Source: DATJQA01 sp041169145
Lineage (GTDB): Bacteria > Patescibacteriota > Minisyncoccia > UBA6257 > 2-01-FULL-56-20
Assembly (NCBI GenBank): GCA_041169145.1
Contig: JBEEJO010000053.1
Location: 1-5,179, forward strand
DNA length: 5,179 nt
Reading direction: 5' to 3'
In this document: positions 1-5,179 of the stretch, one piece after another
How positions within the stretch are numbered: the stretch's first letter is position 1
How the letters are laid out: each line of letters opens with the position of its first letter
The notes under the pieces: generated by a model
Seen by the model: only the letters and a program-made list of their open reading frames with translations
The model's database searches: none
What the model was told of the DNA's origin: nothing
Translations under genes and position numbers: made by a program

Positions 1-120
1 GTCGGGAAAGCGCTTTTGTATTTCTTCAAGCGCATGAAATCCGAGATCGGCAGTCAAAAAGACGATGGACGGATCGCGTTCCATTTCAAGGAGCACTTGG
101 GCGACAAAGTCTCGTCTCAT
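1..120 (-). CDS. Transketolase C-terminal subunit, 5' part only (cut by window edge)
   Basis: The minus strand from 120 down to 1 is an open frame of 40 codons starting with ATG at 120-118 and running off the window. It begins MRRDFVAQVLLEMERDPSIV and continues through a FLTADLG motif (about residues 20-26) to KRFPD. This is the usual opening of the pyrimidine-binding (Pyr) domain of split transketolase C-subunits, where a 'D-LG' strand precedes 'F--RFPDRF-N-GIAEQ'. The Pyr domain supplies the glutamate that activates thiamine diphosphate, but that residue lies outside the window. The start codon shares ATGA (117-120) with the stop of the upstream N-subunit gene, so the two halves are probably translationally coupled and form one enzyme. 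Family assignment is confident from the partner gene; substrate is unknown. Confidence 0.88.
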   Translation of the reverse strand, partial: MRRDFVAQVLLEMERDPSIVFLTADLGFHALEEIQKRFPD

Positions 121-908
121 GGCTTCATTGTGGCGACGTCGCTCGCGTCCGGCACATAGTAATGCGCCCCGAGCGTGTCCTCTATCGCGCGCACCCCTTT
201 GCCAGCGACCGTTTTCGCGATGACGACGGTCGGTTTTTTTGCGCGTGATGCAGTGCGAAATACCCGCTCAAGAGCGCGAACGTCATGTCCGTCGACGCGA
301 AGCACCTCCCAGCCGAAGGCTTTCCACTGTGCTCCGAGGTTGAAGGGATTGGTCTTTTTGGTCGCACCGAATCCTTGAAACTGGTTGTCGTCGACAATCG
401 CAACGATGTTCGGTAAGCGAAGTGCCCCTGCAGAAAGTACTGCCTCCCAGATGGAGCCCTCGTTGCATTCTCCGTCGCCGATGAGCACGTACACCTTGCT
501 CTTCGTCCCCGTGAGGGCGAACGCCATACCGACCCCGATTGAAAGACCGTGACCAAGCGCGCCCGTCGACACTTCAATTCCCGGCGCGGCACCCATGGAT
601 GGGTGTCCATGAAAAGCACCGCCGTTCACACGGTGCCCTCGAAGTAGTTCGAGCGGAAAAAATCCGCGAAGCGCGAGCGCAGCGTAGAGAGCGGCGGCAC
701 CGTGGCCCTTGCTTAAGACAAACCGGTCGCGCGTGGGGTCGTTCGGTTTTTTCGGATCAATGCGGAGCGTCTTGGAATAAAGGACCGCAAGAATGTCACT
801 GATACAGAGCGAAGACCCGGTCTCGCCGGAACGGCTTTCATGCGACATTTGTATGACGAGGCGGCGTATGTGCGCACCGCGCATTGCAAGGGTGTTTCGC
901 GAAGGCAT
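117..908 (-). CDS. Transketolase N-terminal subunit (thiamine diphosphate-binding half of a split transketolase)
   Basis: A 263-aa cytoplasmic protein, about the normal length (260-300 aa) for the N-half of a split transketolase. Transketolases move two-carbon ketol units between sugar phosphates using thiamine diphosphate and a divalent metal. Visible motifs: SKGHG (66-70), GHPSMG...PGIEVSTGALGHG (101-121), the cofactor motif GDGECNEGSIWEA (144-156) with the expected Asn about 29 residues on in VDDNQ (N175), and AKTVAGKGV (231-239) followed by a His (249) in the usual C-terminal position. One key residue is unusual: the conserved SGHxG motif near the N terminus reads SGETG (27-31), so Glu29 sits where the active-site His normally is. 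The start could be Met1 (908) or Met9 (884); family alignment favours a start near Met9, while promoter spacing allows either. No Shine-Dalgarno site is visible. It overlaps the C-subunit gene by ATGA. In surface-glycan loci such split enzymes may make sugar precursors rather than serve the pentose phosphate pathway; here that is inference. Confidence 0.93.
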   Translation of the reverse strand: MPSRNTLAMRGAHIRRLVIQMSHESRSGETGSSLCISDILAVLYSKTLRIDPKKPNDPTRDRFVLSKGHGAAALYAALALRGFFPLELLRGHRVNGGAFHGHPSMGAAPGIEVSTGALGHGLSIGVGMAFALTGTKSKVYVLIGDGECNEGSIWEAVLSAGALRLPNIVAIVDDNQFQGFGATKKTNPFNLGAQWKAFGWEVLRVDGHDVRALERVFRTASRAKKPTVVIAKTVAGKGVRAIEDTLGAHYYVPDASDVATMKP

Positions 909-922
909 TGTTTTGCGTCGCT

Positions 923-928
923 ATTATA
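923..928 (-). promoter_or_regulatory. Candidate -10 box for the transketolase operon
   Basis: Read on the minus strand, this is a perfect TATAAT preceded by TTGTG and followed by AGCGACGCAAAACA and then the ATG at 908. No good -35 hexamer lies 16-18 bp upstream (about 3 of 6 matches, ATGGGA at 951-946), so the promoter may be weak, activator-dependent or read by an alternative sigma factor. A start of transcription 7 nt past the box would fall near 916, giving a leader of only about 8 nt for Met1 or about 32 nt for Met9. This is prediction from sequence only. Confidence 0.5.
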
Positions 929-954
929 CACAATATTGCCAACTTTCCCATAAG

Positions 955-993
955 AAATAGCTCCGGTATTCCTTGACAGTACCGGGAGCATTT
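955..993. repeat. Imperfect inverted repeat in the divergent intergenic region
   Basis: GCTCCGGTA (960-968) pairs with TACCGGGAGC (980-989), with one extra G in the right arm, around an 11-nt loop. Outside a bulged A (959), AAAT (955-958) pairs with ATTT (990-993). The repeat lies in the 99-bp gap between the divergent transketolase and SDR genes, and its loop contains TTGACA (973-978), a perfect -35 consensus that has no matching -10 at 16-18 bp. It could be an operator for a dimeric regulator, a 5' leader hairpin of the plus-strand operon, or chance. A terminator is unlikely because no converging transcript ends here and there is no long T tract. Confidence 0.45.
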
Positions 994-1007
994 GCGAGTG
1001 TTCCTTC

Positions 1008-1703
1008 ATGAACATCGTTGTTGTAGGCGCCTCGGGCGGCATCGGTTCGGCGATTGTGCGAGAACTAAAAAAAGGCGGCCATCGCTTGTTCACCGTGAGC
1101 CGGAAAAGTGGCTCGTCTGACGCACAATGCGACATCACCGATGCCTCTGCCGTAACACAAACCTGCGAGAAGATGCTCGCAGAAGGCTTTGTGCCCGCCT
1201 GTGTCATTATTGCATCCGGGGTTTTCGAAAACGATTTATTGCCTGCGTACAATCGCGCGCTTGTCGATAAAAATTTTTCAGTCAATTATTTCGGTGTCTT
1301 GAATGTCATTGACGCAGTACTTCCCCGCTTTCTCGCTGCGGGTACGGGCCACGTCATCGCGCTCTCCTCGATTGCCGCTCTGCGCCCGAATAAGCGTGGT
1401 GTCGGCTACCCGTCGAGCAAAGCCGCGCTCTCGCTTACTATGCGCGGCTTCGACCAGGCCTTTCGGCCCAAGGGTGTCGCATTTTCTGTCGCCTGCGTCG
1501 GCCCGACCCGGACCCCCATGTGGGAAGGCGGGGATTCATTCCTCGCTGCGTCTCCAGAAAAAATCGCACGCAGCATCGCTTCGCTCGTAAAATCGCGGAA
1601 GACCGTCCTGTATACGCCGTTCTTGTCAACAATGCTCGCCCGAACAGCGCTTCTCCTGCCCGACCGGCTCTATGCTACCTTTCGCCGTATTCTGCTAAAA
1701 TGA
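1008..1703 (+). CDS. Short-chain dehydrogenase/reductase (classical SDR, NAD(P)-dependent)
   Basis: A 231-aa Rossmann-fold oxidoreductase. The N terminus MNIVVVGASGGIG carries the nucleotide-binding GxxxGxG motif (residues 7-13), and the post-beta-2 residues SRK (31-33) are basic, which leans toward NADP(H). CDITD (41-45) gives the acidic residue that contacts the adenine, IASG (68-71) stands in for NNAG, and the catalytic set is Asn93 (SVNYFG), Ser121 and Tyr134-x3-Lys138 (YPSSK), with standard spacing. VGPTRTPM (164-171) is the usual PG-T segment. The C-terminal stretch TPFLSTMLARTALLLPDRLY is hydrophobic/basic, as in SDRs that may associate with membranes. The start is the first ATG, placed directly before the Rossmann strand; no Shine-Dalgarno is evident. 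It leads the plus-strand operon and overlaps the next gene by ATGA (1700-1703). Its substrate cannot be read from sequence; given the neighbours, a sugar or sugar-derived carbonyl is a reasonable inference. Confidence 0.93.
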   Translation: MNIVVVGASGGIGSAIVRELKKGGHRLFTVSRKSGSSDAQCDITDASAVTQTCEKMLAEGFVPACVIIASGVFENDLLPAYNRALVDKNFSVNYFGVLNVIDAVLPRFLAAGTGHVIALSSIAALRPNKRGVGYPSSKAALSLTMRGFDQAFRPKGVAFSVACVGPTRTPMWEGGDSFLAASPEKIARSIASLVKSRKTVLYTPFLSTMLARTALLLPDRLYATFRRILLK

Positions 1704-2674
1704 CCCGCATGCTCACGAAAAAACTCATTTCAGCGGTAGTGGTGTGTTATGGCGATGAGGGGAACATCCGCGCGCTTTACGAACGTCTCTCAAAAGCGCT
1801 CGCCCAGATTTCTAGCCACTGGGAGGTTATCTATGTTAATGACGCAAGCCCCGACAACGCAGAAGCTATTTTGCAGGAGCTCGCCGCGAAGGACCACCAC
1901 CTGACTATCATCAACCATTCTCGGAATTTTGGCGCTCAGGCGGCGTTTACGAGCGGCATGATACAAGCCAAGGGCGACGCGGTCGTGCTCATGGATGGCG
2001 ATCTCCAAGATCCCCCGGAACTCATCGAAGAGTTCGTGAAGAAATGGAACGAAGGGTACCAGGTCGTCTATGGCGTCCGCCGCCAGCGCGAAGAAAGCAT
2101 GGGAAAATTCAAACAGTGGCTGTATCACCTTTTTTACGTGTTCTTCAGTAAGTCAGCCTATATAGCGATTCCGCAGGACGCGGGAGAATTCTCTCTTATG
2201 GACCGCGTCGTCGTCGACCATATGAACGCACTGCCGGAACGCGACCGCTTCTTGCGGGGCCTTCGCGCCTGGGTCGGCTATAAGAGTTGTGGCATTCCCT
2301 ACGTGCGACCCGAGCGGTATGACGGACGGCAGTCGGTGTCAACGCGCGGACTTATCTCAGCATTCCGCTGGGCGCGAAAGGCGATTTTCTCCTTTTCGTA
2401 CAAACCGCTTGAGTGGGTGACTCACGTAGCGATCTTGGCTGTCATTGTTGCCATGCTTGGCATTTTCGTCTATGCGGTACTGTTCTTCTTTACTGCCGCT
2501 CCGCGGGGCATCTCGACTGTATTTATCCTCATCTTATTCTTCGCCGCGATCCAACTCTTGACTCTCGCAATCATGGGCGAATATATCGGACGCATTTTTG
2601 AAGAGGTGAAAGGCCGTCCGCGCTATATCATCCGAGATATCGTCAACGACCATCGGCTCGATTCCCACCGCTGA
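1700..2674 (+). CDS. Family 2 glycosyltransferase, GtrB/DPM1-like polyprenyl-phosphate sugar transferase with two C-terminal membrane helices
   Basis: The frame is open from 1520, but homology to the family begins only at MTRMLTKKLISAVVVCYGDE, so I place the start at ATG 1700, giving 324 aa; ATG 1709 is an alternative. The 60 upstream codons overlap the SDR and do not look like protein. GT-A domain: VVVCYGDEGNI (13-23), VNDASPDN (46-53), metal-binding D99-G-D101 in MDGDLQDPPELI (98-109), DAGEFSLMDR (160-169), ERDRFLRGLRAWVGYK (180-195) and the juxtamembrane FSFSYKPLEWV (230-240). Two hydrophobic segments follow (about 243-265 and 272-292), then the typical GEYIGRIFEEVKGRPRYII tail. Characterised relatives transfer a sugar from a nucleotide sugar to undecaprenyl or dolichyl phosphate at the cytoplasmic membrane face; the donor here is unknown. 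The usual D-F pair in the DFxL motif is E-F (Glu163). It shares ATGA with the SDR stop and is followed by a 76-bp gap. Confidence 0.93.
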   Translation: MTRMLTKKLISAVVVCYGDEGNIRALYERLSKALAQISSHWEVIYVNDASPDNAEAILQELAAKDHHLTIINHSRNFGAQAAFTSGMIQAKGDAVVLMDGDLQDPPELIEEFVKKWNEGYQVVYGVRRQREESMGKFKQWLYHLFYVFFSKSAYIAIPQDAGEFSLMDRVVVDHMNALPERDRFLRGLRAWVGYKSCGIPYVRPERYDGRQSVSTRGLISAFRWARKAIFSFSYKPLEWVTHVAILAVIVAMLGIFVYAVLFFFTAAPRGISTVFILILFFAAIQLLTLAIMGEYIGRIFEEVKGRPRYIIRDIVNDHRLDSHR

Positions 2675-2713
2675 ACCGTATTCGTTGTTGTTGGAACATT
2701 ACGACCCCGCCCG

Positions 2714-2737
2714 CCGCCGCTGGATTACCAGCGGCGG
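2714..2737. other. Perfect 10-bp GC-rich stem-loop in the intercistronic gap
   Basis: CCGCCGCTGG (2714-2723) and CCAGCGGCGG (2728-2737) are exact inverted repeats around the 4-nt loop ATTA. This lies in the 76-bp gap (2675-2750) between the glycosyltransferase and the methyltransferase, the only non-overlapping junction in the plus-strand operon, and ends 13 nt before ATG 2751. There is no T run on either side in either orientation, so it is not a canonical intrinsic terminator. Possible roles are an RNA processing or 3'-end stabilising hairpin, a partial terminator, a structure masking the next start, or a REP-like dispersed element. TGTAAT at 2743-2748 resembles a -10 box but lacks a credible -35. 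Confidence 0.7.
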
Positions 2738-2750
2738 TACTGTGTAATGA

Positions 2751-3482
2751 ATGCCTCAGACAATAGAAACGCGGAAATGGTACGATATGACGAACACGCG
2801 GAACCCCATGCATATCCAGGCCGGATCGGAAAAAATCGATGCGCGGTTCGCCGCCGTAGCGAAGTCGCGTACTTTTCGCAATATTGTTCACTCGCTTGGA
2901 CTCGATAAAAAGGCGGTGCTTGATGTCGGCTGCTCCTATGGTGAACATCTTGCGCACTTCGGCCCCGGGAGCACCGGCGTAACCATCAACCCAAAAGAAG
3001 CAGAAGAGGGTCGCCGTCGCGGGCTTGATATGGTGCTCGGAAATATCGAAGAGATGACCGACATTAAGAAGAAATATGACGTGATTTATTGCAACAACTT
3101 GCTTGAACACTTGTATTCCCCGCATGCGTTTCTCTACCGTATCCGCACCATACTCGCGCCGGGCGGCCTGCTCGTGCTCGGCGTTCCCGTCCTCCCTTTC
3201 CCGCAGTGGCTGACCCGCATCCGGAAATTCCGCGGTGCGCTTGCCGGAGCGCACATCAACTTCTTCGATAGCGGCACCCTCGCCTTGACGGTTGAACGCG
3301 CCGGATGGCAGATCCGAGAGATTCGCGGATTCCGACTGCCGTTCCGCGCTGTCGATCTGCTTGTCACATTTCTGTACCCGCATCTCTACGTCCTCGCGGA
3401 GCCGGACCCGGCGTTCAGCTACGATGAGAAACGCCTCCACGAACTCGCTGGTTATACTCACTACAATCCCCGCCCGTCATGA
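2751..3482 (+). CDS. Class I SAM-dependent methyltransferase (Methyltransf_11/23-like)
   Basis: A 243-aa soluble Rossmann-like methyltransferase. Motif I is VLDVGCSYGEHL (56-67), with Ser62 where a second Gly is common. It is followed by the strand TGVTIN (75-80), GLDMVLGNIE (91-100), the motif YCNNLLEHL (113-121) with the typical LEH turn, APGGLLVLGVP (136-146), and AHINFFDSGTLALTVERAGW (167-186), a pattern common in this family. The C-terminal 40 residues carry a hydrophobic stretch (VDLLVTFLYPHLYVL, 201-215). ATG 2751 is chosen because RKWYD (8-12) is typical of the family N terminus; ATG 2787, preceded by a weak GGAA, is a possible shorter start. Unlike its neighbours, it does not overlap the gene before it; it does overlap the flippase by ATGA (3479-3482). 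Position in the locus suggests methylation of a glycan or sugar intermediate, but the substrate is not deducible. Confidence 0.88.
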   Translation: MPQTIETRKWYDMTNTRNPMHIQAGSEKIDARFAAVAKSRTFRNIVHSLGLDKKAVLDVGCSYGEHLAHFGPGSTGVTINPKEAEEGRRRGLDMVLGNIEEMTDIKKKYDVIYCNNLLEHLYSPHAFLYRIRTILAPGGLLVLGVPVLPFPQWLTRIRKFRGALAGAHINFFDSGTLALTVERAGWQIREIRGFRLPFRAVDLLVTFLYPHLYVLAEPDPAFSYDEKRLHELAGYTHYNPRPS

Positions 3483-4762
3483 TGCCCTCTCAAAAACTCG
3501 CGTTCTCCGAGCGCCTCCGCCTACTGCTGCGCTCGGGTGAACGCTATGCAAAGACCGACCTGTTGTATCTCACCAAGAACGCTTCCTGGCTGACAATCGG
3601 TCAGGTCTCCATCTCGGTGCTCGCGCTCCTTACCTCAATCGCCTTCGCACATTTCATACCGAAAGATGTATACGGTTCCTATCGTTACCTTCTCTCAATA
3701 TTCTGGACGCTTACCACCTTCTCGCTCACCGGCATCCCGGTCGCGCTCGCCCGCGCAATCGCCAAGGGTGAGAATGGCGCGTATAAGGAGTCGATTCGCC
3801 TCAGTCTCGTGTGGAGCTGGCCGATGGTGCTCATATCGCTCGGACTCGCGGTCTACTACTTCGCCCAGGGGAATATGCTTCTCTTTGCCGGAGCGCTCAT
3901 CATCGCGGTCGTGGGCCCCTTGATGCAGCCAAGCTTCCTCTACAATTCCATTCTGGAGGGGAATCGTGCATTCCGCGCGACCGCTATTACCGGCATCGTC
4001 CTCAACCTCGTCCCGACGCTTGCGCTCATCGCGACGATGTTCGTCTCAACGAATCCGCTCTCCTTCCTCGTTGTCTATATTGCCGCGAATGCGGGGACCG
4101 CCGCGGCGCTCTCGTGGTTCGTGTGGAGGTACTACCGCGTGCCCGCGCAGAGGCCCGCCGAATCGCTCTTTACGCTCGGCGCTCACTTCAGCCTCATGAA
4201 CATCCTCGCGGGCGTCGCGGGACAGATCGACCGTCTGCTCGTGTTCCATTACCTCGGCGCCGTCGAGCTTGCCATCTACTCATTCGCGGTCTCGCTGCCC
4301 GACCAGATCAAGAGCATGAGCAACAATGTCTCGACCATCGCCTTCCCCAAATTCGCGAACCGGCCGTTCAAAGAGATTCAGGAGACGCTGTTGCACCGTA
4401 TGGGAGGATTCACCATACTGATGGCGGCCATCGCCGGCGCCTACATTCTCATCGCCCCGCTCGCGTTCCGGATTCTCTTTCCCGCCTATATGGATGCGGT
4501 CTTCTATTCTCAGCTCTATGCGCTTGCGCTCATCCCGCTCGCGAGCATTTTCCCCGCCACCGCGCTCCAAGCACATGCCGCGAATAAGGAGCTGTATATC
4601 TTCAACATCGTCTCGTCGGTATTTCAGATCGGCATCCTCTTCCCTGCAATCGCCTACTACGGCCTCCTCGGCGCGGTCATTGCCCGCATTATCGGTCGCA
4701 CGCTCACACTTGCAACTGGGGTGTTTCTCGTAAATACTTATGCGAAACGAGCTTCATCATGA
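3479..4762 (+). CDS. Wzx-like polysaccharide flippase (MOP superfamily membrane protein)
   Basis: A 427-aa polytopic membrane protein with about twelve hydrophobic segments (roughly 38-59, 70-90, 106-128, 132-150, 166-188, 194-217, 235-257, 260-275, 311-335, 340-363, 372-394 and 396-418). The N-terminal cytoplasmic stretch and first helices, with FIPKDVYGSYRYLLSI (59-74) and SLTGIPVALARAIAKGENG (82-100), match the familiar 'F-P-k-yG-Y' and 'G---al-r-iAkG--g' pattern of polysaccharide exporters. Family members flip undecaprenyl-diphosphate-linked glycans across the inner membrane. Length is within the family range (about 400-500 aa). Its sequence opens with tandem Met codons; the first overlaps the methyltransferase stop by ATGA, the second by one base. 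Coding GC is high (about 62% over 4021-4320 by hand count). It also overlaps the next gene by ATGA. Alternatives such as a MATE drug exporter are unlikely in this setting. Confidence 0.92.
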   Translation: MMPSQKLAFSERLRLLLRSGERYAKTDLLYLTKNASWLTIGQVSISVLALLTSIAFAHFIPKDVYGSYRYLLSIFWTLTTFSLTGIPVALARAIAKGENGAYKESIRLSLVWSWPMVLISLGLAVYYFAQGNMLLFAGALIIAVVGPLMQPSFLYNSILEGNRAFRATAITGIVLNLVPTLALIATMFVSTNPLSFLVVYIAANAGTAAALSWFVWRYYRVPAQRPAESLFTLGAHFSLMNILAGVAGQIDRLLVFHYLGAVELAIYSFAVSLPDQIKSMSNNVSTIAFPKFANRPFKEIQETLLHRMGGFTILMAAIAGAYILIAPLAFRILFPAYMDAVFYSQLYALALIPLASIFPATALQAHAANKELYIFNIVSSVFQIGILFPAIAYYGLLGAVIARIIGRTLTLATGVFLVNTYAKRASS

Positions 4763-5179
4763 AAGAACAAGAACTCCAGGAATCTGAATATGAATTCCCG
4801 TATCACCACATTCCCCAATTTGGTGCGGAAACTTTTTCCGAAACGCGCCATCTGTTCTGGGGATATGAATATGCAGCATATCTTGAGCACATTCTTGAAT
4901 TACTGTCTCTCAACGATTTCGATTCTCTGATTGATGTTGGGTGCGGTGATGGCCGCCTCCTCCTTGAGATAAACAAGGCATTTCCAAATAAAAATCTTGT
5001 CGGTACGGATTTCTCCGGACGTGCTATATCATTTGCAAAAGCGTTTGCTCCGCAGCTTGACTTTCGAGCTGGCACACTTAGTACGACAATTGGTAAGGGG
5101 GAAGTATTCTCGTTTTCGACGCTGATTGAAGTGCTTGAGCACATTCCACCGAAGGAGACTGATGATTTCCTAAGATCAT
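4759..5179 (+). CDS. Class I SAM-dependent methyltransferase, N-terminal part (cut by window edge)
   Basis: An open frame of 140 complete codons starts at ATG 4759 and runs off the window. It begins MKEQELQESEYEFPYHHIP, an opening seen in methyltransferases of glycan clusters. Motif I is LIDVGCGDGRLL (57-68), followed by VGTDFS (81-86) with the acidic residue that binds the SAM ribose, and TLIEVLEHIPP (121-131), the usual strand-4/LEH turn. The C-terminal half is missing, so no substrate inference is possible beyond context. The start lies in the ATGA shared with the flippase stop; only a weak GAG (4749-4751) precedes it. Hand-counted GC over 4801-5160 is about 46%, well below the flippase, and codons shift toward A/T-ending forms, suggesting a different history for this gene. 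Confidence 0.88.
   Translation, partial: MKEQELQESEYEFPYHHIPQFGAETFSETRHLFWGYEYAAYLEHILELLSLNDFDSLIDVGCGDGRLLLEINKAFPNKNLVGTDFSGRAISFAKAFAPQLDFRAGTLSTTIGKGEVFSFSTLIEVLEHIPPKETDDFLRS

Noticed and set aside
955..993. The inverted repeat between divergent genes read as an intrinsic terminator
   Set aside because: No transcript would end here given the divergent gene layout, the stem has a bulge, and the T tract is only three bases.
713..1285. A 190-codon minus-strand frame spanning the intergenic region and opposite the SDR start
   Set aside because: It overlaps the transketolase gene in another frame and the SDR on the other strand, and shows no protein-like motif.
1520..1699. A 60-codon N-terminal extension of the glycosyltransferase frame
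   Set aside because: It overlaps the SDR C terminus, is Arg/Pro-rich and unlike any GT2 N terminus; the ATGA start at 1700 gives the normal family start.
2643..3461. A 272-codon open frame on the minus strand opposite the first methyltransferase
   Set aside because: It lies wholly antisense to a gene with clear methyltransferase motifs, has no recognisable domain, and such frames arise easily from codon bias in GC-rich genes.
3811..4587. A 258-codon plus-strand frame inside the flippase gene
   Set aside because: Its product is extremely rich in Arg, His and Pro with no domain pattern, as expected for an out-of-frame reading of GC-rich membrane-protein codons.
4803..5144. A 113-codon minus-strand frame opposite the last gene
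   Set aside because: The plus strand encodes clear SAM-methyltransferase motifs across the same span, and the antisense product is low-complexity Ser/Arg-rich.

Overview
The window reads as part of a bacterial surface-glycan (exopolysaccharide, O-antigen or cell-wall glycan) biosynthesis region. It is densely packed, with seven protein genes, two of them cut by the window edges, and no RNA genes, CRISPR arrays or insertion sequences that I can see. The likely host is an uncultivated bacterium with moderately high GC. A Patescibacteria/Parcubacteria-like genome would fit the compact genes, the ATGA overlaps and the lack of Shine-Dalgarno sites, but this is only a guess: no phylogenetic marker is present.

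Layout. On the minus strand (1-908) lie the two halves of a split transketolase. The N-terminal, thiamine-diphosphate-binding subunit is complete (908 to 117). It overlaps by ATGA the start of the C-terminal subunit, of which only the first 40 codons are in the window. A 99-bp divergent intergenic region (909-1007) carries a consensus -10 box for the transketolase operon and an imperfect inverted repeat. On the plus strand follows an apparent operon: a short-chain dehydrogenase/reductase (1008-1703), a GtrB/DPM1-like polyprenyl-phosphate glycosyltransferase (1700-2674), a class I SAM methyltransferase (2751-3482), a Wzx-like flippase (3479-4762), and a second class I SAM methyltransferase (4759 to the window end, partial). 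Every same-strand junction except glycosyltransferase/methyltransferase is a 4-bp ATGA overlap. The exception is a 76-bp gap containing a perfect 10-bp GC-rich hairpin.

How the genes may work together (inference). The glycosyltransferase would load a sugar onto undecaprenyl phosphate at the inner membrane face. The flippase would export a lipid-linked glycan, and the methyltransferases would decorate sugar residues or cap the chain. The SDR and split transketolase could supply or remodel an unusual sugar precursor. The most notable molecular oddity is in the transketolase N-subunit, where the near-invariant active-site His of the SGHxG motif is Glu (residue 29). This hints at an altered reaction or substrate. 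I found no convincing wholly new system; the findings below are specific points worth checking.
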